Shown in pieces: positions 50,545 through 60,014 of a stretch of DNA of 64,000 nucleotides. Source of the DNA: Nostoc sp. C052 (GTDB lineage: Bacteria; Cyanobacteriota; Cyanobacteriia; Cyanobacteriales; Nostocaceae); the NCBI RefSeq assembly GCF_013393905.1, contig NZ_CP040272.1:3716001-3780000 (forward strand), read 5' to 3'. Under the pieces are notes generated by a model. That model searched no databases, had not been told where the DNA came from, and saw only the letters and a program-made list of their open reading frames with translations. Within the stretch, counting starts at the first letter, position 1. Each line of letters opens with the position of its first letter. The translations under genes were made by a program, and so were the position numbers.

Positions 50545-53502
50545 ATGTATAGTTTATCCTTCCGTCCGACATTTGGCTGTTTGTTAGCCCGATTTTGCTC
50601 ACTTATGCTTCATCCAGTTCTGCCACCCGATCCGCCTCCTATCCTCGAATCTTTACAACCCGTAAATTCCGACTCATCTGCTAGTCATACAAAATTTCTT
50701 TCAGGTGTAGATACTGGAATACACGAAAAAACAGATAAATCCAAGCAGCCCAAGGTTTTGGCTCAGTTGGCAATAGCGGGTAATGCTAAGAGCGATCCTT
50801 CATTGCCAATTCCGATCAACTCAACTCAGAATGACTTGGTAGTTGCCAAAACTTCCTCTATATCTCATTCACCAGAAACCTTACCACCAGAAAGTTCCCC
50901 ATTCACTGGTTCTGGAACTGCTGGGCTTTTGGGGCAACCGCTGGTAGTTGGTTATCCTACGCAGAAGGTTACAACCTCTAATCGCCAAAATCAAGAAGAT
51001 ACAAAAACAAGTTCTAGTGGTGGCATCCAGCGATCGCAACTTCTTCTAATTTCAGCGCTGCGTAAACGGGAGATGCAAAGAGAAGCCGCTGCATTGCCAA
51101 AAAAAGTTGCAGTAGAGACGCAAGATGCAAAAAATGAACCTTCTCAAAAAGTCGGTCAGCGATATCTGACGACAAGCCGTTTTGCGTCTACGCTAGATCA
51201 AAACTCTAGCGCTGGAGAAAAACAAACCTTTTTGGAATCTTCTAGCTTTAGCTATAATGTTTCTCCCAGTCCTCTTGTCGCCCAATCTTCACCCTCTCTT
51301 GAAACGGCTCCGACTGTCAACAATAGCAACAAGTTAGCCAATTCCAAGGCAGAAATTTTAGTTGAGAAGTTAACCCAACAAAAACAGCAACATGATATTA
51401 CTGCACAACAGTCTCCCAAAAGAGACAATATCTCTGTATCTGCTGCCGATCTTGCACCGAGTTCTCAATCAGTACAAAATTTCATAACATTTAAGTCTCG
51501 TAAGCCTACAAACCAACTCTCAGTACCCATTACTGTCGAATTCAAGTCTCAAGCCCAACAGCAAAGCCAAGTACCACAGGTAGGTACTACTAATCAACCG
51601 CAAGCTCAACCATCTAGTACAATAACTGCGCCAGCTACCACACCGCCAGCAGGGCCGAGAATTGTGGAAGTGACTTCAGATCGGCAAGAGTATAACGAGC
51701 AACAGCGAATTATTACAGCTGTAGGTAATGTAGTTGTGCGATTTGATGGGGCGGTGGTGGATGCCGATCGCTTGCAAGTCAATTTGGACAACTTGATCGC
51801 TGCGGGAGAAGGCAATGTAACTTTAACAAGGGGCGATCAAGTACTGCGCGGGCAACGCTTTACCTATAACTTTGTTCAAGATAGTGGGGAACTGGAAAAT
51901 GGTAGAGGCGAAATTTACGTCCCCTCAGCCCAAACAGATTTTGCTTTCTTACCCACCGATGTAAGTGCTGGTGGAGTGCCAAAACGTCCGCCAAGCGATC
52001 GCATTAGAGCCAATCAGCCGATTTCTGGCGTGAGCAGCCCTGGAGGAATTGATGTGTCATTTGGTGGTCAGGCAGATGCTAGTAATCTAACGCCACCGAA
52101 AACAGGGGGTGTAGTCAAGCGGCTCAGGTTTGAAGCTGAACACATTGACTTTTATCCGCAAGGCTGGCAAGCACGAGATGTCCGCATCACCAACGATCCT
52201 TTTTCGCCCCCAGAACTAGAATTACGCGCAGATAAAGTAACTCTGACGCGAGAGACACCCTTAGTAGACCGCATTAGGACACAGAAGCAGCGTTTGGTAT
52301 TGGATCAAAGAATCTCCTTACCAATTCCGTTGGATGAGAAGACTATTGACCGCCGCGAGCGGGATGTTACACCTGCAATAGTCTCCCCTGGCTATGATGG
52401 AGATAAACGGGGTGGTTTGTATATTGAGCGTGGCTTTCCAGTGATCGCTACAGACAATACTACCTGGACAATCACGCCCCAGTTATTAGTACAGAGAGCC
52501 GTGCAAGGTGGCACTGGTAACTTAGGCTCACTGTTTGCTGTAAAGACCAAGATAAATTCTGTTTTGAGTCCACGGACAATAGTTCAGGGAACTGGCGAGT
52601 TAACTAGTTTTGACTTCAGCCAGCTGGAAGACAATTTGCGGGTGAATTTGGGATTGCGCCAGACAATAGGCACTTCTCTTCCCCACACATTGAATGTGCA
52701 ATATAACTATCGCGATCGCCTCTACAACGGTACCTTGGGTTTTCAAACTGTCCAGAGCAGTTTTGGCGGCATTATTACCTCTCCTGTGATTCCTTTAGGA
52801 AAAAGTGGTATTAACCTCAGCTATCAGGCAAGTGCCCAGTATATTGATGCCAACACCGATCGCCAAGACTTACTACAACCAGTGCGCGAAAACGATCGCA
52901 TCTCACTAGGTCGTTTACAAGGTAGCGTTGCCCTCAGTACTGGGATATTGCTATGGCAGGGAAAACCATTACCACCTACTGCCACTGAGGGATTACGATA
53001 CACAGCTAACCCTGTAGTTCCTTACTTGCAAGTGATCGCTGGACTTACAGGCACTAGCAGTTATTACAGCAATGGTGATAATCAAAGCACCTTAACCGGT
53101 ACAATCGGCTTACAAGGGCAAATTGGTCATTTTTCTCGACCTTTCTTAGACTATACCGCCTTTAATGTCAGTTTTTCTCAAGGCTTAAATAACGGATTAT
53201 CACCCTTTTTGTTTGATCGTTCCGTTGATAATAAAGTTTTAACCGCTGGAATATCACAACAAATCTACGGCCCTTTTCGCTTAGGTTTTCAAACATCTGT
53301 GAACTTGGATACTGGTAGAGAATCTAGTACCGACTACATTTTGGAATATAGCCGTCGTACCTATGGCATCACCTTGCGTTACAATCCGGTGTTGCAGCTA
53401 GGTGGCTTCAGCGTCCGAATTAGTGATTTTAACTGGGGTGGCGGCACTGATCCATTTTCGGAAGTTAAGCCAGTAGTGAACGGTGTAGAACAGGGTAATT
53501 AG
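50545..53502 (+). CDS. DUF3769 outer-membrane beta-barrel protein (LptD-like)
   Basis: 985 residues. Residues about 35-370 are a low-complexity Ser/Gln/Pro-rich region. Then comes an OstA/LptA-like segment (about 372-455: VEVTSDRQEYNEQQRIITAV, VVVRFDGAVVDADRLQVNLD). The C-terminal half is beta-rich with many aromatic-ending strands and ends with ISDFNWGGGTDPFSE and a short tail, as expected for an outer-membrane barrel. Cyanobacteria lack classical LptD and use this family as its candidate counterpart in lipopolysaccharide export (inference from literature). No clear signal peptide at the annotated start; the true start may be a later Met. Confidence 0.85.
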   Translation: MYSLSFRPTFGCLLARFCSLMLHPVLPPDPPPILESLQPVNSDSSASHTKFLSGVDTGIHEKTDKSKQPKVLAQLAIAGNAKSDPSLPIPINSTQNDLVVAKTSSISHSPETLPPESSPFTGSGTAGLLGQPLVVGYPTQKVTTSNRQNQEDTKTSSSGGIQRSQLLLISALRKREMQREAAALPKKVAVETQDAKNEPSQKVGQRYLTTSRFASTLDQNSSAGEKQTFLESSSFSYNVSPSPLVAQSSPSLETAPTVNNSNKLANSKAEILVEKLTQQKQQHDITAQQSPKRDNISVSAADLAPSSQSVQNFITFKSRKPTNQLSVPITVEFKSQAQQQSQVPQVGTTNQPQAQPSSTITAPATTPPAGPRIVEVTSDRQEYNEQQRIITAVGNVVVRFDGAVVDADRLQVNLDNLIAAGEGNVTLTRGDQVLRGQRFTYNFVQDSGELENGRGEIYVPSAQTDFAFLPTDVSAGGVPKRPPSDRIRANQPISGVSSPGGIDVSFGGQADASNLTPPKTGGVVKRLRFEAEHIDFYPQGWQARDVRITNDPFSPPELELRADKVTLTRETPLVDRIRTQKQRLVLDQRISLPIPLDEKTIDRRERDVTPAIVSPGYDGDKRGGLYIERGFPVIATDNTTWTITPQLLVQRAVQGGTGNLGSLFAVKTKINSVLSPRTIVQGTGELTSFDFSQLEDNLRVNLGLRQTIGTSLPHTLNVQYNYRDRLYNGTLGFQTVQSSFGGIITSPVIPLGKSGINLSYQASAQYIDANTDRQDLLQPVRENDRISLGRLQGSVALSTGILLWQGKPLPPTATEGLRYTANPVVPYLQVIAGLTGTSSYYSNGDNQSTLTGTIGLQGQIGHFSRPFLDYTAFNVSFSQGLNNGLSPFLFDRSVDNKVLTAGISQQIYGPFRLGFQTSVNLDTGRESSTDYILEYSRRTYGITLRYNPVLQLGGFSVRISDFNWGGGTDPFSEVKPVVNGVEQGN

Positions 53503-53530
53503 TCATTAGTCATTAGACCTTTTGCAAAAG

Positions 53531-53655
53531 TGCTTTTTGCAAGAGGGGGAAAAGGGTAAAGGTTAAAGGGTAAGGGGACAATACAGAACCTTTTCCCCTT
53601 TCCTCCGGCCCTTATCCCCAGAGGGGGTCCCACCTTCCCCTTTTCCCGACTTATG
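53531..53655. repeat. inverted-repeat partner 1 (G/C-rich dispersed repeat)
   Basis: A purine-rich/pyrimidine-rich block (AAGGGTAAAGGTTAAAGGGT ... CCTTATCCCCAGAGGGGGTC) that is approximately the reverse complement of 59757-59872. Confidence 0.7.
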
Positions 53656-53944
53656 CAAGAAGTCTATTGGTGCTAATGACTTCGATTTCCCCCTGGCTTG
53701 AAGCTGGGGGATGAGTTAAAACCCTCTAATTTTCTCTGAGAAAAAACTTCCGTGCGTAGTTTACCGCCGTAGGCATCGCAGACCAATACTGAGATAAGCA
53801 GAAAGGTAATAAGCCTATAACACATACTGAATAAAGGTTTTGCCGACAAATTTGCCGCAACTTTGCCAAAAGATACAAAAAAGTGTCTCAATTTTTGCCA
53901 ATATAATAATATTATTTCCCAAAATTCACTTGGCAAAAATCGGC
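53656..53944. other. intergenic, nothing recognised
   Basis: Rest of the gap between the DUF3769 gene and the next gene; the ORF frames crossing it are not protein-like. Confidence 0.35.
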
Positions 53945-54676
53945 ATGAGTGAGAAACCCATAGAAGATAACGGCAAGGCTTTTCTCGTTCTACTTTTGCC
54001 CATCTCGTTTTTGATTATTTTCCTAGTTGCCACTTGGAGAATTTTACTAGCGCTAATTGTGCTGGCAATTGCCTTCAAGCTTTGGCAGGAATATCAATGG
54101 CAACAGTGGACTGTACGAGTTAACCCAATTTTTCATCAATTAGTTCGCGAAAATCAAGGCAGACTTACGCCAATGGACTTGGCAATCAAGGGCAATTTTC
54201 CCGGAACAACGGCAAAGCGCTACTTGGATGGTAAAGCCTCGGAATTTGGTGCCAGTATAGTTAACTCAGAAGAGTCGGGGCAATCTTATTACTTTATAAC
54301 TGCCAGTATTCTCGGCAATATTCTTGACAGTAGTGAGCCTGTTAAAGAACTTCCGGCTCAAACGGTTACTAAAACTGCGCGATCGCTCTTAGCACCACCA
54401 CCCCCACAGGAGGAAGAACCAGAAACCGAATCACTTCCACAGCAAACACATCAAGAAGCTCAACGATCGCTAGAAAAACAGTTAATTTTTGGCTCTCTCA
54501 TCCAATCTGAACTTGCTAAACGGCTAAATGTCTATTCCAGCACAGTTTATAAACGGCGAAACGATCCAGAATTTCCTGAGTGGAGTCGTAGTAAAGACCC
54601 TGATGGCATTGCCTGGTCATACTCGGAAAAAACTAAAGAATTTTTCCCACTGGAAGAAGAACAAGGCAAAAGTTAA
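53945..54676 (+). CDS. membrane-anchored protein with winged-helix-like C-terminus
   Basis: 243 residues from ATG 53945 (MSEKPIEDNGKAFLVLLLPI). Two hydrophobic stretches (about 11-42) form a membrane hairpin. A cytosolic helical part follows, with a Pro/Glu/Gln-rich linker (about 150-175), then a helix-turn-helix-like unit (LIQSELAKRLNVYSSTVYKR) followed by a short acidic tail. The earlier in-frame ATG (53840) is less likely. A DNA-binding or regulatory role is suggested by the HTH pattern only; I do not recognise a family. Confidence 0.65.
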   Translation: MSEKPIEDNGKAFLVLLLPISFLIIFLVATWRILLALIVLAIAFKLWQEYQWQQWTVRVNPIFHQLVRENQGRLTPMDLAIKGNFPGTTAKRYLDGKASEFGASIVNSEESGQSYYFITASILGNILDSSEPVKELPAQTVTKTARSLLAPPPPQEEEPETESLPQQTHQEAQRSLEKQLIFGSLIQSELAKRLNVYSSTVYKRRNDPEFPEWSRSKDPDGIAWSYSEKTKEFFPLEEEQGKS

Positions 54677-54709
54677 AAGGTAAAAGGAAAAAGAAAGAAC
54701 TTTAAAGCT

Positions 54710-55840
54710 TTACTTTTTACTTTTTACTTGTAAACCCACAGCTTCGTTGATGGAATTTAATCCGCTTTGTTCTAGTTTGGAAAGTAAACCAGCTAAAATA
54801 CGGCGTACCATCAGTGGGCCTTCGTAAATCCAGCCTGTATAAACCTGGATCAAGCTAGCACCAGCAGTAATTTTTTCCCAAGCATCCTCTGAGGAAAAAA
54901 TACCACCAACCCCAATTATTGGGATTTGGCCTTGAGTTTGCTGCCAAATAAAACGAATTACCTCAGTGGAGCGATCGCGCAATGGTTCACCACTAATTCC
55001 GCCTGCTTCATCCTGGGGTGATTTGCCAGTTTGGTCAATCACCTGAGTTTTCAGTCCATCACGGCTGATGGTGGTATTGGTGGCGATAATTCCCGCCAGT
55101 TGGTAGGTTTCAGCAAGAATTATAATGTCAGCGATCGCTTCCCATGATAAATCTGGTGCTATCTTGACAAAAATTGGTTTTTGTGTATTATTCTCTTGTT
55201 GTAATAAATTCAAGATGGCACTGAGCATAGAAGCATCTTGGAGCGATCGTAACCCCGGTGTATTGGGGGAAGAAACATTAACAACAAAATAGTCTCCCAA
55301 ATCCTTGAGTAAACGAAAACTGTCGAGATAATCCTGTGCGGCTGCTTCTAAGGGAGTTACCTTCGATTTACCCAAATTTATCCCTATGGGTATTAAGTGC
55401 TTTGACTCCTGTTTTTCCTGTGCTAATCGTGATGCCATAACTGCTGCACCATTGTTATTAAAGCCCATCCGATTGAGAGCAGCTTTATCCAACGGCAAGC
55501 GAAACAAACGGGGACGCGGATTTCCTGGCTGTGCGTGAAAAGTTACAGTTCCTAATTCTGCAAAGCCAAAACCCAGGTTAGGCCAAATGCCAGCAGCAAC
55601 TCCATCCTTGTCAAAGCCAGCTGCTAACCCTACGGGATTTGGGAAGTTTAGCCCAAACAAATTTTGTTCTAGGCGCGAATCGTACAGGCATAAAGACTTC
55701 TTTAAGCGTTGGTTTACCCAACTAGAAGGCGTTTGCGATAGCCAATAAAAACTGCGAATCGTCTGCTGATGTAACCACTCCGGGTCTGTTTTTACCACAT
55801 TGAACAAAAGCGGACTAATTGCAAATTTATAAATATCCAT
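54710..55840 (-). CDS. pyrD: dihydroorotate dehydrogenase (quinone), class 2
   Basis: 376 residues. FMN-binding TIM barrel: GLNFPNPVGLAAGFDKDG, INLGKSKVTPLE, VNVSSPNTPGLR (Ser as catalytic base, the class 2 hallmark) and IGVGGIFSSEDAWEKITAGA. The N-terminal 40 residues form the membrane-associating helices that take electrons to quinone. Catalyses the fourth step of pyrimidine synthesis. Complete length. It faces the GNAT gene divergently. Confidence 0.95.
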   Translation of the reverse strand: MDIYKFAISPLLFNVVKTDPEWLHQQTIRSFYWLSQTPSSWVNQRLKKSLCLYDSRLEQNLFGLNFPNPVGLAAGFDKDGVAAGIWPNLGFGFAELGTVTFHAQPGNPRPRLFRLPLDKAALNRMGFNNNGAAVMASRLAQEKQESKHLIPIGINLGKSKVTPLEAAAQDYLDSFRLLKDLGDYFVVNVSSPNTPGLRSLQDASMLSAILNLLQQENNTQKPIFVKIAPDLSWEAIADIIILAETYQLAGIIATNTTISRDGLKTQVIDQTGKSPQDEAGGISGEPLRDRSTEVIRFIWQQTQGQIPIIGVGGIFSSEDAWEKITAGASLIQVYTGWIYEGPLMVRRILAGLLSKLEQSGLNSINEAVGLQVKSKK

Positions 55841-55937
55841 TAGCTTTTATAAAGAATAACTCAAAAATCAGAAGTCAGAATTCACTCTGAAATTATGTAC
55901 GAGTAGGCTCAAAACCTTACCCAGAAGCAAAATCAGG

Positions 55938-56363
55938 ATGATTACAATTCAAGTAGAACAGGAAGTAACTCAGCAGGATCGGATGACTGTCATCCAAATG
56001 ATTCGCCAGTTCAATCAAAATTTTTTTTCTTTGTCAGAGTGGCAACCTATAGCAGTTTTTGCACGAGATGAATCAGGCTTAATTGTTGGTGGAATTCTGG
56101 GTGAAATAGGTTGTGATTGGCTTTATATCAGAGTTTTAGTTGTTCAAGAAGACTTACGTGGCAAAGGAATTGGAAGCAACATCCTGAAAATTGCTGAAAA
56201 AGAAGGTCAAAAGCAAAACTGTGTAGGGGTTCATCTTGAGACATTAGACTTTCAAGCTAAGGAATTTTATGAATCTCAAGGCTACACTGTATTTGCTTTT
56301 CAAGAAAATTACCCACTGGGTCATAAAAGATACTTCATGCAAAAGTTGTTTAATCTGAATTAA
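55938..56363 (+). CDS. GNAT-family N-acetyltransferase
   Basis: 141 residues. Acetyl-CoA binding motif A: LYIRVLVVQEDLRGKGIGSN (R-x-x-G-I-G form). C-terminal motif B: LETLDFQAKEFYESQGYTVF. The acceptor is unknown; small-molecule or protein amine. Weak ribosome site (CAGGATG region) before the ATG 55938. Confidence 0.88.
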   Translation: MITIQVEQEVTQQDRMTVIQMIRQFNQNFFSLSEWQPIAVFARDESGLIVGGILGEIGCDWLYIRVLVVQEDLRGKGIGSNILKIAEKEGQKQNCVGVHLETLDFQAKEFYESQGYTVFAFQENYPLGHKRYFMQKLFNLN

Positions 56364-56563
56364 ACATTCAGGAGGTAACGATTTTAAGTTGTATAGTTCA
56401 AATCGCTAGAAAGACGCAAAGATGCGGAATGCAATTTGAATGACGATTAGCTTAATGTCCTATTAACCTGTCTAGGTTCAATATTAAACACTTGTGGCAA
56501 TATTACTCAGGGTGCTTTTTTGGGCATCTTATATATTACAAGTTATGTTAACCAATAAATCAG

Positions 56564-59485
56564 ATGGGGCAGCCACAAAAACCTATAGCCGCCGAACAGC
56601 AAATCCTCTCTTTGGGGCGCGTCCTCCAGAGCCTCAGAGAAGAAGATGATGTTGACGTTCTGATTGAAACTACTATTTCTTATCTCAAAGAACAGTTTGA
56701 CTACAGACTGATTTGGATTGCTCTTTACGATCGCCTGAATCACATATTATTTGGCCAAGGGGGCATCACACCCGATCGCGACCAGAGCTTTTTACGGCAA
56801 AGGGTTGTTCTCAGTCCTGGGGATTTATTAGAGCAAGTAGTAATTGAACAGCATCCTTTGGGCGTAGCTGATTTACAAACAGAAATCCGCGCCACCGAAT
56901 GGCATAAAGTTGCCGAAAAATTCCACATCCAGGGAACGGTCATTTTACCAATTCGCTATAAAGACCGTTGCTTAGGCTTGGTGTTATTGGGTTCAGAACG
57001 TTGGGGCTACCTACTCACAGGAGAAACAAAAGCACGTTTGATGATGGTTTTAGGTGAACTGGGGGCAGTGCTTTATCAACATGAGATGCATAAGCAGCAA
57101 AAGCAAACCAGGCGAAGCGACGAGCCATTATTAGAACTGCTAGACAATTTACGCAACCTCAGTAATCTCAATCAAAGACTTGAAGCAGCAGTACAAGCAA
57201 CTCATAAATTTGTCTCCCCCAGCCGGACAAATGTTTATTGGTTTGAGCGGGAAGGGCGCTACTTTTGGTGTCGGATGAGTAATCAGCTGGTCAAAATCGA
57301 TCGCAATTCTAGCACTCAGCAATCAGCAGGAATGACTGTACAGGAGTTGAGCGACTTTTATTATGCTTTGGCGGTGAACCAAATTGTCTCTATTGGTGAT
57401 GCCCGTAGTTCTTTAAAGAGCCATTTTACGGCAAAATTGCTGCAACGATTGAAGGTGCGATCGCTTTTGGCAGCTCCAATTATTTGGCAAAAGAATTTAG
57501 TCGGTTTTCTAGCGGTGGAAAGCAATGAACCTCGCATCTGGACGGACACAGACAGAAATTTTGTCCAGGGTGTTGCTGGTTTAATTTCCCTTGTTGCACC
57601 TACCGAAAACATGGAAGGCACGATCAAACAGATTCAAGAAGATGCCCAACTGACTAGCCAAGTTGCCCAAGGTATTTATAGCGACAATGACCTCCAGGAA
57701 ACTTTACAAAGTTGTGCTAAAAGAGTTTTAGCTCGACTAGCTGCCACCCGCTTTTTGCTGTTGCAGTATGACTCTGAGCAAAATAATTATCAATTTATTT
57801 ATCAAAGCCAGCCCCATAATCGCCGACCGTTGACATTTACCCTCAATACCCTCAAAGAATTAGATGGGCAACTTTTGCAACGTTCAACTCAAGCGGTAGA
57901 AATTGAAAACTTAGATGAAGATTTACGCTTTTTTAACTGGCGACCCTCGTTGTTAGAGAATGGTGTGCGATCGCTACTTATTTGTAAATGCACTCACGGT
58001 CAGATACCAGCACCACTTTTGGTCATTACTCACGAAACCCATCGTTCTTGGACAACTCTGGAAAAGGAATTGCTGTGGGCCGTCAGTCAACAGATAGGGG
58101 TAATTGTTCGTCAGTGGCAATTACATAACCGCACCACCCAACAGCAAAAAACTTCCCAGGCATTTGAGCAATGCTTACGCATCCTGACACAATCTCAGAA
58201 CAGCATTGAGGTCGAAAAAAAACATTTAGAACGTACAGCACTCGAACAAATAGCATCAATTTTGGGTTGTCCCCTAGCGATAATGCTGTCTTGGGCACCT
58301 GGTCAAAGTTGGGCAGAAATTATCCCCGGAGTGGTTGACAATAGCCAATTTGGGATTTTTTCTGAGGCATCTATTCTTATCCAGGCAGAAGCCTTAATTC
58401 AGTGGGCACTTGCTACAGAGAATTACCTGACTTTGAAGGCGGATAATTTACCCCCGGAAACCCGGAAATGGTTGAATATTCCAGACAAAAGTCAAATTTT
58501 GGTAATGGCATTACGTACAACTGCTCATTATGAAATCACCGGTGTAGTCTTGTTAGTAGACTATCAAGAGCGCCGCTGGTCAGAACAAAATCTGAGTGCA
58601 ACAGCAACTCTGATTTCTCAATTAGCTTGGTGGCGACGTGAAAAGCAAATTACCCGACTTTTAGAATCTACAACAGAAGAATTACGACAACTTAATTGGT
58701 ACAAACATCGTCGCCTAGAAGAAATTCAAAGAATAACGGCCCATTCCCTGAAACAAATACATGATTTGGGCATTCCTGCTAATGAACTAAGTCAGATGCG
58801 CTACCAGCTATTGCTGCGGCAGTTAGACCATACAGCCACCTCCATGAGTGGAATGCTAAAACTTGAGAACTGGCAGCTACATATAAGTTGGGAAACTATG
58901 TCCATAGCCAGTTTACTAAAGCGATCGCTCGAACGCATCGACAATTTACTTAAACAACAAAAGCTATGGATTGGCGTACATGGCTTGGGACAATCGATTG
59001 ACGAGCAAGAATCATCCAAAAATTCTTCATCAGTCAGGGGAGTTCCTACCTCCAGCGCTCAATCTGCAATGGCGATCGCTGGTGATATTGTCAAAATTGA
59101 ATTAGTTATCCATGAATTATTGGTTACTGCCTGTAACCGTTCTCAAATCGGCGGCAGAATTGATATTTGGTGTCGCCGTTTAGATGCGTCAAAACCTTCT
59201 GATACAAAGCATTCTTCTACAACTGGAGGGGCTGATCGTCAGACATCCCTAGAACTGTCGATCACATATAACGGTGCGATCGAAGCACAGCTACTCACAG
59301 AACTACATGACAATACACCAAAAGATATACTTGCTCCCTCCAACCTCGATCAACCACCAGCTTTGCATCTACTAATCTGCCAAAACCTCATACAAGAGTT
59401 GGGAGGAGAGTTAAATTTCTATCAATTACCAGATAATCGGGTAGTCAGTCGCTTGTTGTTGCCGTTAGCTATTCATGATTCTTAG
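56564..59485 (+). CDS. multi-GAF sensor protein with degenerate kinase end
   Basis: 973 residues. Tandem GAF-type domains (about 20-175, 205-345, 375-520 and 550-690): the first has LKEQFDYRLIWIALYDRLNH, the second KLLQRLKVRSLLAAPIIWQK. The C-terminal third resembles a histidine kinase: DHTATSMSGMLKLE dimerisation helix, then IELVIHELLVTACNRSQIGG in N-box position and LLICQNLIQELGGELNF in G2 position. No H-box His pair (H-E/D) and no D-G-x-G box are evident, so it is probably catalytically inactive or uses another scheme. The ligand (possibly a bilin) cannot be told; no CxxH-type bilin site was noted. Confidence 0.75.
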   Translation: MGQPQKPIAAEQQILSLGRVLQSLREEDDVDVLIETTISYLKEQFDYRLIWIALYDRLNHILFGQGGITPDRDQSFLRQRVVLSPGDLLEQVVIEQHPLGVADLQTEIRATEWHKVAEKFHIQGTVILPIRYKDRCLGLVLLGSERWGYLLTGETKARLMMVLGELGAVLYQHEMHKQQKQTRRSDEPLLELLDNLRNLSNLNQRLEAAVQATHKFVSPSRTNVYWFEREGRYFWCRMSNQLVKIDRNSSTQQSAGMTVQELSDFYYALAVNQIVSIGDARSSLKSHFTAKLLQRLKVRSLLAAPIIWQKNLVGFLAVESNEPRIWTDTDRNFVQGVAGLISLVAPTENMEGTIKQIQEDAQLTSQVAQGIYSDNDLQETLQSCAKRVLARLAATRFLLLQYDSEQNNYQFIYQSQPHNRRPLTFTLNTLKELDGQLLQRSTQAVEIENLDEDLRFFNWRPSLLENGVRSLLICKCTHGQIPAPLLVITHETHRSWTTLEKELLWAVSQQIGVIVRQWQLHNRTTQQQKTSQAFEQCLRILTQSQNSIEVEKKHLERTALEQIASILGCPLAIMLSWAPGQSWAEIIPGVVDNSQFGIFSEASILIQAEALIQWALATENYLTLKADNLPPETRKWLNIPDKSQILVMALRTTAHYEITGVVLLVDYQERRWSEQNLSATATLISQLAWWRREKQITRLLESTTEELRQLNWYKHRRLEEIQRITAHSLKQIHDLGIPANELSQMRYQLLLRQLDHTATSMSGMLKLENWQLHISWETMSIASLLKRSLERIDNLLKQQKLWIGVHGLGQSIDEQESSKNSSSVRGVPTSSAQSAMAIAGDIVKIELVIHELLVTACNRSQIGGRIDIWCRRLDASKPSDTKHSSTTGGADRQTSLELSITYNGAIEAQLLTELHDNTPKDILAPSNLDQPPALHLLICQNLIQELGGELNFYQLPDNRVVSRLLLPLAIHDS

Positions 59486-60014
59486 TGTTACTAAGTTAAG
59501 ATACAGCCCTTACCCTGAATGGTTCCCAGCCTGGAGGGTGGGAACGACGGCTACACAAGCTTTTGAGCTTTTCTTAGTGCAATTCGGCTGGGATTGCTTC
59601 TCTTCTCTACGATAGACTGCGCCCTAAGCGAAGCTATGCCGTAGGCTTTACGAGACGCACTCACGTTCGCTTTGATCGCAATGACTCTAATTAATTCTGT
59701 ACGCTTACTTAAAAGCGTAGCTTGCTTCCCTATAAGGGTACGAATACTTGCAATACTTGTCGGGTTTTGGGAAAAAGGGGAAGGTGGGGCCCCCTTTGGG
59801 GATAAGGGGCGGGGGAAAGGGGAAAGAAAAAACCTTTAACCTTTAACCTTTACCCTTTAACTTTTAACCAAAACCCAATTCCGAGTTAAAAATGCAAAAC
59901 CTACGCAGTATTGCGAATACTTGCTATCGCGGACTCGCTCTAAGCATTGGCGCAGCCTCTTTAACCCACGGAGGTGGGTTTTGTCTGTGTAGACGCGGTT
60001 TCTAACCGCCTTTT
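59486..60014. other. intergenic with inverted-repeat partner 2
   Basis: The gap between two convergent genes contains a palindromic piece near 59525, a TGCCGTAGGCTTTACGAGAC type dispersed repeat (59627-59655) and the inverted-repeat partner at 59757-59872. No gene is supported. Confidence 0.5.
59757..59872. repeat. inverted-repeat partner 2 (G/C-rich dispersed repeat)
   Basis: Approximate reverse complement of 53531-53655: GGGAAAAAGGGGAAGGTGGG, then GGGGATAAGGGGCGGGGGAA, then ACCTTTAACCTTTACCC. Probably a dispersed family with no coding role. Confidence 0.7.
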
